This document shows, piece by piece, positions 1 through 5,288 of a DNA stretch of 5,288 nucleotides. Origin of the DNA: an uncultured Clostridia bacterium (GTDB lineage: Bacteria > Bacillota > Clostridia > UBA1381 > UMGS1253). Each line of letters opens with the position of its first letter. The first letter of the stretch is position 1. Both the position numbers and the translations under genes were made by a program. Under the pieces are notes generated by a model that saw nothing but the letters and a program-made list of their open reading frames with translations, made no database searches and was not told the origin of the DNA. The stretch is from NCBI GenBank assembly GCA_934457145.1, contig CAKSHP010000051.1:1-5288 (forward strand), given 5' to 3'.

Positions 1-151
1 TTACCTGTGAGATATACAGATTGGAAACCTTCATGCCGGCATTATGTTCAGCCACATACTTCTTTATCTCATCATAGAGCAATTTTAAGTAGTGTTCGAT
101 ATAGATGTCATAAGCTGACACTGCCGGAAAAGGCTTAAAATAAGGCTTTTT
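1..151 (-). pseudogene. Remnant resembling the C-terminal extension of clostridial RlmD, cut by the window edge
   Basis: On the minus strand, in the same frame as the upstream rRNA methyltransferase, 50 sense codons follow its TAA (160-158) and a second in-frame stop, TGA (154-152). The peptide includes AYDIYIEHYLKLLYDEIKKY and ends GMKVSNLYISQV at the window edge. From memory of the family, this resembles the helical tail (a segment like LYIAQIKRKCG) that many clostridial RlmD proteins carry after the catalytic domain; I could not search for it. No convincing start lies in frame: the candidates are GTG at 121-119 and ATG at 34-32, and neither has a clear Shine-Dalgarno. It may be a detached tail, the stump of a second rlmD copy, or part of a small mobile-element gene beginning here. 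The reading frame is clear; the family assignment is less so. Confidence 0.42.
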
Positions 152-157
152 TCACGC

Positions 158-1525
158 TTACTTCTCAATCCTTGACATCAATACTACACACTCCACATGT
201 GTTGTGTGACAAAACATATCAACAGGCTGCACCTTTTTTAGCTCATATCCCCCGTTTTGCGCAAGATATTTTAAATCCCTTGCAAGCGTTGACGGGTTGC
301 ACGATACATATACAATTTTTTTCGGGTTCAGCTTTAAAATAGTGTTCAGAGCAAGTTCGTCCGCTCCCTTTCTGGGCGGATCAAAAACAACAATATCAGC
401 TTTTTCATCCGCTTTATACAAAAAATCCGCAAGCTTGCCTGCGTCTCCGCAGTAAAAGCTTAAGTTGCCGAGTCCGTTCTTTTTTGCATTTTCTTTAGCA
501 TTTTCAATCGCCTGAGGCACAATTTCTATACCTATAACTTTTTTTGCTTTCTTTGCCATAAACATTGAAATTGTTCCGATACCGCAGTACAAATCCACCA
601 CGGTTTCATTTTTGCCCGGATTTGCAAACTCTGCTGCCGCGGAATACAGCTTTTGCGTCTGCAAAGGGTTTATCTGATAAAAGCTTGAAGGCGAAATTTC
701 AAATTTAAAATCACCGATAACATCTGTAAGCTTTTTTTCGCCATAAACATGAATATACTTGTCTCCAAGAATAAGATTTGTCTTTTTATCGTTTATATTA
801 ATATAAACCGAAACCACCTTGCTGCACTTTTCGCAAATAAGTTTTGTCAAAAGCTCCGGGGAATTCAGCTTTTTTCTTGAAACAACAACCACCATAACCC
901 CGCTTTTTGCCGTGCGTATAAATATATTACGTATCGCACCGCTGTGATTTGCTTCGTTGTATGGCGGCGTGTTTGAAAAACGCATATATTCTTTCACGGC
1001 AAAAACTATACTTTCACACACGCAGGGACCTGTTATGCAGCTTTTTATATCAACAATGTCATGTGACCTCTCCCTGTAAAATCCGCAAACAATTTTTCCG
1101 TCCTTTTCGGAAACGGGAAACTGCATTTTGTTTCTATATTCATAAGGATATTGCATTCCTATGGTGTCATTTACTTTAACGTTCGAAAATCCGCCTATGC
1201 GCTCAAGCGCATCCGACACAATTGTTTTTTTCATTTCAAGCTGAAAATTATAATCAATATGCATAAGCTTGCATCCGCCGCACTTTTTTGCATACCCGCA
1301 CTTTTCTGCTGTGCGGTGCGGCGACGGCTTTATAATATTTAATATTTTCGCATATGCATAACTTTTATTTACCTTCACGATTTTTATTTCCAAAACATCT
1401 CCCAAAACTGCTCCCGAAACAAACACCGCAAAATCGTTAATTCTGCAAATTCCGTTTCCCTCAGAGGTAAAAGACGTGATCTCCGCCTGATAAATCTTGT
1501 TTTTTTCCACTGCTGTCTGCTGCAT
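158..1525 (-). CDS. rlmD: 23S rRNA (uracil-C5)-methyltransferase, RlmD/RlmCD family
   Basis: This 455-residue enzyme transfers a methyl group from SAM to C5 of uridine in 23S rRNA. E. coli RlmD modifies U1939; the Bacillus homologue RlmCD modifies both U747 and U1939, so the exact site is open here. A TRAM RNA-binding domain covers about residues 10-66. C76, C82, C85 and C163 match the four [4Fe-4S] ligands of RlmD. The SAM-binding motif is DLYCGIGT (311-318), followed by FDPPRKG (381-387). The catalytic cysteine is C409 in SCNPSTLARDL, and the general base is E445 in HTTHVEC. All key residues are present, so it should be active. The ATG has GGGGAG seven bases upstream (1538-1533). A promoter lies just before it, suggesting separate transcription from the LCM methyltransferase gene. 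It ends at SRIEK without the C-terminal extension of some clostridial relatives; a similar extension lies just downstream beyond two stops. Confidence 0.95.
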   Translation of the reverse strand: MQQTAVEKNKIYQAEITSFTSEGNGICRINDFAVFVSGAVLGDVLEIKIVKVNKSYAYAKILNIIKPSPHRTAEKCGYAKKCGGCKLMHIDYNFQLEMKKTIVSDALERIGGFSNVKVNDTIGMQYPYEYRNKMQFPVSEKDGKIVCGFYRERSHDIVDIKSCITGPCVCESIVFAVKEYMRFSNTPPYNEANHSGAIRNIFIRTAKSGVMVVVVSRKKLNSPELLTKLICEKCSKVVSVYININDKKTNLILGDKYIHVYGEKKLTDVIGDFKFEISPSSFYQINPLQTQKLYSAAAEFANPGKNETVVDLYCGIGTISMFMAKKAKKVIGIEIVPQAIENAKENAKKNGLGNLSFYCGDAGKLADFLYKADEKADIVVFDPPRKGADELALNTILKLNPKKIVYVSCNPSTLARDLKYLAQNGGYELKKVQPVDMFCHTTHVECVVLMSRIEK

Positions 1526-1577
1526 AACACCGCTCCCCGAAACTGTTAAGTTATCAAATATTTTTTATTATGAGTAT

Positions 1578-1606
1578 ATCATATCACAATTTAATAATAT
1601 ATTCAA
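1578..1606 (-). promoter_or_regulatory. Sigma-A-type promoter for rlmD
   Basis: On the minus strand, TTGAAT (1606-1601) and TATGAT (1583-1578) are separated by exactly 17 bases. The start point would be near 1571, giving a leader of about 45 bases before the rlmD ATG. The -35 box lies only 15 bases past the stop of the upstream methyltransferase gene, and I see no terminator between the two, so readthrough is also possible. Confidence 0.6.
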
Positions 1607-1621
1607 TAACAAACTGCTGTT

Positions 1622-2536
1622 TTATGCCATTTTGTTTTTGACCGCAAGACAGTAATTAACATGTTCGAATGCTTTTATGTCCGCTTTTGATTTATCAATA
1701 ATACTTTTTTGAATATCTGACGGGTAAAGAAGCTCATAAATCAAAAAGCCATGCTTTTCAAGCAGTTTTTCAATTCTTTCATATGAAAAAGACGATTTCA
1801 TCTCCTCTGCGCCGGCTTTTGCCATTAAGATTGTATTTTGCACTCTTTTTTCAGGCGCACAAAAAAAGTTTTCGTCGGGATAGTCAAACACAAGACTGCT
1901 GCCGTTTTCGCAAAGAGTTTCAAGTTCTCCGAGTGTTTTGCCGGTATCTTCATACGAAAGATAGTATGTAACTCCGAGCCATGAAAAAAAAGTTTTTGCC
2001 GTTTTGTCAAAACCGGAGGCAGTAAGCTTTTTATAAAGGCTCTCTGTTGTAAAGTCTACAGACACATAAGTAAGATTTTTAAAGGTTTGTAAATTTGAGC
2101 GCTTAATCCTTTCTATTTTATCGCTTTGCGTTAAAGGATGGTCAACTTCATAAATTTTAAAATCATCGGGCAAATCAAGATTTTTTAAAGCAAATGTGTC
2201 CAGTCCGGCGCCGAGAATAACATATTGTTTTGTTCCGCTCATAATTGCTGTCTTTAAAGCATTTTCCGCATATGCACTGCGACACAGCGGCGACGGCGCA
2301 AGATGATAATTTATAATCCGTCTTAAAATTTCATTTTCGCTTAAATTTTTCAAATCCATTTCCAGTTCAAAAAATTTTGCTCCGCCGATTATGTAGCGCG
2401 AAACGGCGTCATACTCTTCTTTTGTCATCAGTTTTTTTGCAAAACCGTCATAAAACACAGGGTGTTTTTCATTTTCCGCATGAAATGCACGGCTAAAAGA
2501 ACTCATGAGTGCGGTTATACTGCTTTTGTTTTCCAT
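1622..2536 (-). CDS. Class I SAM-dependent methyltransferase, LCM family (PF04072/TIGR00027 type)
   Basis: This 304-residue protein fits the leucine carboxyl methyltransferase-like family, whose bacterial members are mostly putative O-methyltransferases of unknown substrate. Visible signatures are R86 in LCRSAYAENAL (the conserved arginine before motif I), the SAM-binding glycine loop QYVILGAGLDTFALK (104-118), the acidic ribose-binding segment YEVDHP (129-134), VSVDF (158-162), and SWLGVTYYLSYED (185-197). The last usually reads W-E-G-V; here L187 replaces the glutamate, a possible sign of a divergent substrate. There is no signal peptide or membrane segment, so it is likely cytoplasmic. The ATG is well supported by AAAGGAG (2551-2545), eight bases upstream. 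It has its own promoter after the peptidase gene and does not form an evident pathway with its neighbours. The family call is firm; the substrate cannot be inferred. Confidence 0.9.
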   Translation of the reverse strand: MENKSSITALMSSFSRAFHAENEKHPVFYDGFAKKLMTKEEYDAVSRYIIGGAKFFELEMDLKNLSENEILRRIINYHLAPSPLCRSAYAENALKTAIMSGTKQYVILGAGLDTFALKNLDLPDDFKIYEVDHPLTQSDKIERIKRSNLQTFKNLTYVSVDFTTESLYKKLTASGFDKTAKTFFSWLGVTYYLSYEDTGKTLGELETLCENGSSLVFDYPDENFFCAPEKRVQNTILMAKAGAEEMKSSFSYERIEKLLEKHGFLIYELLYPSDIQKSIIDKSKADIKAFEHVNYCLAVKNKMA

Positions 2537-2627
2537 GTTTACATCTCCTTTGTAAATTTTATTGATGTAGATTTTGTTGGGGGTTAGAAAAAGTCAAATG
2601 CTTTATATGATAAAAATCCCCCATTAT

Positions 2628-2658
2628 ATTATATACCATATTTTTGCTGTTTTGTCAA
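2628..2658 (-). promoter_or_regulatory. Strong sigma-A-type promoter for the LCM methyltransferase
   Basis: On the minus strand a perfect TTGACA (2658-2653) is followed after 17 bases by TATATA (2635-2630), or after 19 bases by a consensus TATAAT (2633-2628). It starts 26 bases past the stop of the peptidase gene and would give a leader of about 80-85 bases. The leader begins with TGGGGG (2623-2618) and has CCCCCA further down (2583-2578), which could pair as a 6-bp stem. Confidence 0.7.
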
Positions 2659-2683
2659 TGTTATTTCAAGGAATTTTGCCGTT

Positions 2684-3955
2684 TTAAAGCTCTGCCGCGC
2701 TTTCAAGCGCCTGTGCCATTAAAGGATAATTTTTCGCATAAAGCGTATCAAAATCGCCTATAGGCAAAGGATTTACCCCCGTTCCCGCCTCAACGGTGTA
2801 CCCCGGACGGATATACGTTTGAATAAACCAGTCCTTATAGCCCGCATAGCCTGAAGAATACGGCGTGTCTTCAAGTTCATAACCGCTGGCATCGGCAAGC
2901 CTAACACCTATTTTGCGGGAATTTTCGGGATTGTAATCTAAAAATTTCCAGTATATAACCGCGCCTTGGGTGTGATATGAAATTGTTAAAACAAATTGAT
3001 TTTGTATGGTCAAATCATAAACGCAGCGGCACTCGGGTTCTTCAAGAGGATTTTGACCGACAAAATCCCTTGGTCCCGGCAAAGTATAACCCATAGAATA
3101 TTTTATTTTTTTAGCATTTTCCCAGCCGGCGGGATATTGCAGATTTAAATCAACACCGTTTGCATTTGCTTTCCAGCCCGATGGAAACTCTATTGACGGA
3201 TAGTTTTGAGAAAAAGAAATAACGTCTTTAAGCATATTTGGATCTGCCGCATCATTTACAATGTCAATTCCGTCGGGATTAACCGCAGCAACTGCAAAAA
3301 GCGTTACGGAATTATACAGATTAAGCGCATTTTGAGATGCCAAACCGGAACCTGTGAGATATACTTTTGCATAATCTTCAATAAATTTTAACACGAGCGG
3401 CGTTGTGATCCATTCGTTTGCATGATGCTCCGCATTAAAAAACACCTGTCTGTCTCCCGCGCCTATTTTTAAAAGATAAATCATATTTCCCCAAACGCTT
3501 TTTCCTATCGGAACACACTGTATAAACGGATATCTGACGGCAATGCCCGTTATGATACATTCGGTTAAAAAAGAATTGTAGTTAAGATTTGTAACGGTAA
3601 CATACGCGCCGAGCGGAACGATTATTTTTGTGCCGATAATAAGATTGTTTTCTTTAACATAAGGATTTGCATATTTTATCGAATCTATATCGGTGTTATG
3701 CATTTTTGCAATCGAATAAAAGCTGTCGCCGCTTTTTACAATATGGGTTGTGTATCCTGAAAGAAACGGTTTTAAAACATTTAGTATTTTGGAATAATCG
3801 TTTTCATTTTCATCAATGGAGTAATCGGATTTCAGCCGATTCAGTGCATCTTGCGTTTCACTTCCGAATATACCGTCAACCTCCGAAGAATAGTAACCCG
3901 CGCGCAAAAGTCCGAGCTGAAGTACGGAAACGTTGGTTTTGCTTTTATAAAACAT
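2684..3955 (-). CDS. Gamma-D-glutamyl-diamino-acid endopeptidase-like protein (PG-binding + LysM + M14C peptidase)
   Basis: This zinc peptidase probably cuts the gamma-D-Glu/diaminopimelate bond in peptidoglycan, like endopeptidase I of Lysinibacillus sphaericus. The start chosen is the ATG at 3955, with GGAG six bases upstream (3965-3962). A GTG at 4009 would add 18 residues but has no Shine-Dalgarno; the ATG at 3967 is weaker too. Numbering from the GTG, a peptidoglycan-binding repeat spans about 24-62 (including GYYSSEVDGIFGSETQDAL), a LysM domain 88-132 (HIVKSGDSFYSIA to IIVP), and the M14 domain the rest. Zinc ligands are H196 and E199 in HHANEW and H346 in SYHTQG; the catalytic glutamate is E407 in YTVEAGT. 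The substrate-arginine site of carboxypeptidases (DLNR) reads GVDLNLQYPAGW, fitting the M14C endopeptidase branch. No signal peptide or membrane helix is seen, as expected for an enzyme acting in or on the forming spore. The gene is alone in its unit; a sigma-K-like promoter lies upstream. Confidence 0.88.
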   Translation of the reverse strand: MFYKSKTNVSVLQLGLLRAGYYSSEVDGIFGSETQDALNRLKSDYSIDENENDYSKILNVLKPFLSGYTTHIVKSGDSFYSIAKMHNTDIDSIKYANPYVKENNLIIGTKIIVPLGAYVTVTNLNYNSFLTECIITGIAVRYPFIQCVPIGKSVWGNMIYLLKIGAGDRQVFFNAEHHANEWITTPLVLKFIEDYAKVYLTGSGLASQNALNLYNSVTLFAVAAVNPDGIDIVNDAADPNMLKDVISFSQNYPSIEFPSGWKANANGVDLNLQYPAGWENAKKIKYSMGYTLPGPRDFVGQNPLEEPECRCVYDLTIQNQFVLTISYHTQGAVIYWKFLDYNPENSRKIGVRLADASGYELEDTPYSSGYAGYKDWFIQTYIRPGYTVEAGTGVNPLPIGDFDTLYAKNYPLMAQALESAAEL

Positions 3956-4062
3956 AATAATCTCCATTCTGCCGTCCTGTTTCGGCAAAGATTTTAAATT
4001 TTTTAACACAGGAAAATTGATAAAAATTTTTTACCACGCAAAAAATGGTTTGGCGTTATAAT

Positions 4063-4090
4063 TATTATATGAAAAAAACAAAAAATGGTT
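4063..4090 (-). promoter_or_regulatory. Possible sigma-K (mother-cell sporulation) promoter for the M14C peptidase
   Basis: On the minus strand AACC (4090-4087) and CATATAATA (4071-4063) lie with exactly 16 bases between the AC and the CATA. This fits the Bacillus sigma-K pattern mACm, 16-17 bases, CATAnnnTA. A sigma-A reading is poorer: the nearest TTGCAG lies 21 bases from TATAAT. Transcription would start near 4056, about 100 bases before the ATG. The match suits a late sporulation wall enzyme, but CATATAAT also occurs twice elsewhere nearby, so chance is a real possibility. Confidence 0.4.
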
Positions 4091-4106
4091 CTGCAAGGCG
4101 CTGTGT

Positions 4107-4128
4107 TTATTGTTTGATAAAACAATAA
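4107..4128. repeat. Perfect 9-bp inverted repeat with GATA loop, possible operator
   Basis: Arms TTATTGTTT (4107-4115) and AAACAATAA (4120-4128) are perfectly complementary around GATA. No T-run follows on either strand, so it is not a standard terminator. It sits about 17 bases upstream of the sigma-K-like -35 on the minus strand, a position where a regulator could bind. No regulator is recognised. Confidence 0.5.
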
Positions 4129-4220
4129 TCTACGCACTTGCTTTCAAATTAAAATTTGTGCATATTTTTAATAAATTTTCTTCAAAAACATGCATATAAT
4201 CTGTGAAAAATACATATAAT

Positions 4221-4275
4221 TAAATGTAAATATTAAATAAATATCAGAAAAATTTAATTTTAGTATTTACATTTA
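4221..4275. repeat. 12-bp perfect inverted repeat flanking the upstream region of the tRNA promoter
   Basis: TAAATGTAAATA (4221-4232) and TATTTACATTTA (4264-4275) are exact reverse complements, separated by 31 AT-rich bases. Pairing continues inward after one mismatch for two more bases. The right arm contains the tRNA -35 box (4266-4271). Spaced arms of this kind could be paired operator half-sites, a DNA-bending region, or chance in AT-rich DNA. Confidence 0.5.
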
Positions 4276-4294
4276 TATTGATATATGGTATACT
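4266..4294 (+). promoter_or_regulatory. Sigma-A-type promoter for the initiator tRNA
   Basis: TTTACA (4266-4271) and TATACT (4289-4294) are spaced by exactly 17 bases, with a TGG just before the -10 that resembles an extended -10 element. The predicted start, near 4301, lies about 25 bases before the mature tRNA 5' end, a normal leader length for RNase P processing. Confidence 0.65.
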
Positions 4295-4325
4295 TATCAA
4301 GTCGCAAGAGATTGCAAATAAATAT

Positions 4326-4402
<77 letters not shown>

Positions 4403-4405
4403 ATG

Positions 4406-4450
4406 AAAAACCGCTTAACAAAGCCATTTGTGCAATGTCAGGCGGTTTTT
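4406..4450. terminator. Bidirectional intrinsic terminator between tRNA and integrase
   Basis: AAAAACCGCTTAACA (4406-4420) pairs with TGTCAGGCGGTTTTT (4436-4450), with one A-C mismatch and one G-T pair, around a 15-base loop. Because the stem runs from an A-tract to a T-tract, it gives a U-tract in both directions. It would end the tRNA transcript four bases after CCA, and the integrase transcript about 55 bases past its stop. Confidence 0.8.
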
Positions 4451-4505
4451 GTTATATTCAAAAACAGGCGAATAATTCAACAATAATTCAACTCGATATA
4501 AAAAA

Positions 4506-5063
4506 TCACGCTTTTTTAAGAAATATATCAGATAAAATATCGGCGTTTCTTTGGTCTGCTTCTTCCATAATGTGCGCATATATATTTGCCGTTGTAGAAA
4601 CCTGTGCGTGTCCTAATCTCTTTGAGATAGATACACTGTCCACACCGTTAAAGTATAACATACTTGCCATTGTGTGACGGAAAGCGTGTGCATTTATATG
4701 CGGTAAGTCATATTTTTTTGAAAATTTGTTCAAATAATCTGTTACACTGTCGGGGTGCATTGGTGAACCGTCTATCTGTGTAAATACAAATCCGTTAATA
4801 TTTTGCGGAATACCGTTCTTGAAATATTCCTGTGCTTGATATTGCTTGTATTTTTTTAATTCGTTCATTGTTTCATTTGGCAGCGTTACATATCGCTTTG
4901 ATTTTTCCGTTTTGGGTGTATCCTCATATATTCCTCTGTCGGGAGCATATAAAACATTGTTGCATATATAAATGCGGTTTTTATCAAATTCAACCTTATC
5001 CCATTTAAGACCGAGAATTTCGCCCCGTCTTGCTCCTGTAATTAAGAATAAATGTACGAGCAT
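4506..5063 (-). CDS. Tyrosine site-specific integrase, catalytic domain (3' part of a broken gene)
   Basis: This 185-codon open frame is the C-terminal catalytic domain of a phage/ICE-type tyrosine recombinase. All active-site residues are visible: R12 in TGARRGEILGL, K51 in TPKT, H126 and R129 in HAFRH, H152 in LGHAQVSTT, and nucleophile Y162 in ANIYAH. It ends in TGA (4508-4506). The first ATG (5063) is internal to the domain and has no Shine-Dalgarno; family members are roughly twice this length, with an arm-binding and a core-binding domain before this point. Translation of the same frame upstream shows integrase-like sequence interrupted by one TAG (5078-5076), so this is the 3' part of a disrupted gene rather than a short protein. 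Unless the TAG is read through, it is probably not functional. It points towards the tRNA, as expected for an integrase next to its attachment site. Confidence 0.85.
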   Translation of the reverse strand: MLVHLFLITGARRGEILGLKWDKVEFDKNRIYICNNVLYAPDRGIYEDTPKTEKSKRYVTLPNETMNELKKYKQYQAQEYFKNGIPQNINGFVFTQIDGSPMHPDSVTDYLNKFSKKYDLPHINAHAFRHTMASMLYFNGVDSVSISKRLGHAQVSTTANIYAHIMEEADQRNADILSDIFLKKA

Positions 5064-5231
5064 TTTCCATTTTGGCTATTCATTTTCAAGGGCATTTCTT
5101 ATTGCTTCTACCTGTTCGGGTTGAAAATAATTTACTTCTTTTTTCTCTGCTCTCGGCAATTCCGCTTGTCTTGCTACATTAAATATAACAAGTCTTTCCT
5201 TGAATGCTTGCTCTAAAACGGTTGAAATTAA
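5064..5231 (-). pseudogene. Upstream part of the integrase, separated by an in-frame TAG and truncated
   Basis: In the same frame as the catalytic domain, the minus strand reads LISTVLEQAFKERLVIFNVA, then a linker with LPRAEKKEVNYFQPEQVEAI, then ENE-stop-PKWK. This is the end of the core-binding domain and the linker found in clostridial integrases. The stop is TAG at 5078-5076, one base from CAG or AAG. Upstream of about 5231 the frame stays open to the window edge, but the residues (YFYVNHIAYVVTDILDM) no longer look like integrase. The N-terminal half is therefore replaced or diverged there, consistent with an insertion or rearrangement. The integrase identity is firm; the exact junction is approximate. 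Confidence 0.75.
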
Positions 5232-5288
5232 CATATCTAGGATATCCGTCACGACATACGCTATATGATTGACATAGAAATATGCTTG
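5231..5288 (+). pseudogene. Possible decayed insertion-sequence transposase fragment (helix-turn-helix part)
   Basis: On the plus strand, codons from 5231 read TYLGYPSRHTLYD, stop (TGA at 5270-5272), HRNML to the window edge. From memory, LGYPSR.TLY.W is a motif in the helix-turn-helix part of some Firmicutes IS3-family OrfA transposases, and the TGA falls where Trp (TGG) would be expected. The match covers only about 19 codons, cannot be searched here, and lacks terminal inverted repeats, so it is tentative. It begins exactly where integrase homology fades on the other strand. Confidence 0.32.

Larger units (their letters stand above)
3956..4325. other. AT-rich divergent intergenic region with several dyad symmetries
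   Basis: This gap separates the peptidase gene (reading left) from the tRNA (reading right). I see no protein gene with a ribosome binding site. It holds a sigma-K-like promoter, a 12-base direct repeat CAAAAAATGGTT (4039-4050 and 4079-4090), a perfect 9-bp hairpin at 4107-4128, a short palindrome CAAATTAAAATTTG (4145-4158), the octamer CATATAAT twice, 20 bases apart (4193-4200 and 4213-4220), and the inverted repeat that overlaps the tRNA promoter. Very high AT content makes some of these likely by chance. Confidence 0.6.

Noticed and set aside
128..151. AAGGCTT repeats with T-run after rlmD as a terminator
   Set aside because: The two copies are direct, not inverted, so they cannot form a hairpin. 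No intrinsic terminator for rlmD is visible in the window.
949..1342. Plus-strand open frames opposite rlmD
   Set aside because: They are antisense shadows of a fully conserved gene, with no ribosome binding site and no recognisable domain.
2684..4009. GTG at 4009 as start of the peptidase
   Set aside because: It lacks a ribosome binding site, and the extra 18 residues add no domain. The ATG at 3955 has GGAG at good spacing.
4069..4128. A 19-codon plus-strand ORF beginning MKKTKNGSARRC, with a CxxC
   Set aside because: It has no Shine-Dalgarno, its start overlaps the minus-strand promoter candidate, and its end lies in the palindrome. It is too short to support as a gene without conservation.
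5270..5272. TGA at a Trp position as a sign of an alternative genetic code
   Set aside because: The intact peptidase gene uses TGG for Trp, and the integrase frame ends at a TGA at the expected length. Decay of the fragment explains it better.

Overview
The window looks like the chromosome of a low-GC, spore-forming clostridial bacterium, in a stretch where a small mobile element once inserted. The grounds are AT-rich intergenic DNA, strong GGAG-type ribosome binding sites, sigma-A-like promoters, a Firmicutes-type cell-wall peptidase with LysM and M14C domains, and an integrase of the kind common in Clostridia. All protein genes read on the minus strand; the tRNA reads on the plus strand.

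Left part (1-4009). From right to left in transcription order: a gamma-D-glutamyl-diamino-acid endopeptidase (peptidoglycan-binding domain, LysM, M14C peptidase) with a possible sporulation sigma-K promoter; a LCM-family SAM-dependent methyltransferase with its own strong promoter; and a 23S rRNA uracil-C5 methyltransferase of the RlmD/RlmCD family, also with its own promoter. These look like three separate transcription units. At the left edge, just past the rRNA methyltransferase stop and in the same frame, is a coding remnant that resembles the C-terminal extension of clostridial RlmD proteins, cut by the window edge.

Middle (3956-4325). An AT-rich divergent intergenic region separates the peptidase from the tRNA. 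It holds several dyad symmetries, a 12-base direct repeat, and a tRNA promoter whose -35 box lies inside one arm of a 12-bp inverted repeat.

Right part (4326-5288). An initiator tRNA-Met with encoded CCA is followed at once by a bidirectional terminator and then by a tyrosine recombinase gene pointing towards it. This is the usual layout of an element integrated at a tRNA 3' end. The recombinase is broken: one in-frame TAG splits it, and integrase-like coding stops near 5231. Beyond that the plus strand encodes what may be a decayed insertion-sequence transposase fragment. The tRNA has C where A is expected at discriminator position 73, which may be a scar of integration.

I found no evidence for a new multi-gene system. 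The more unusual points are the RlmD tail beyond two stop codons, the C73 initiator tRNA, the amber-interrupted integrase whose catalytic residues are all kept, and the sigma-K-like promoter on the peptidase gene.
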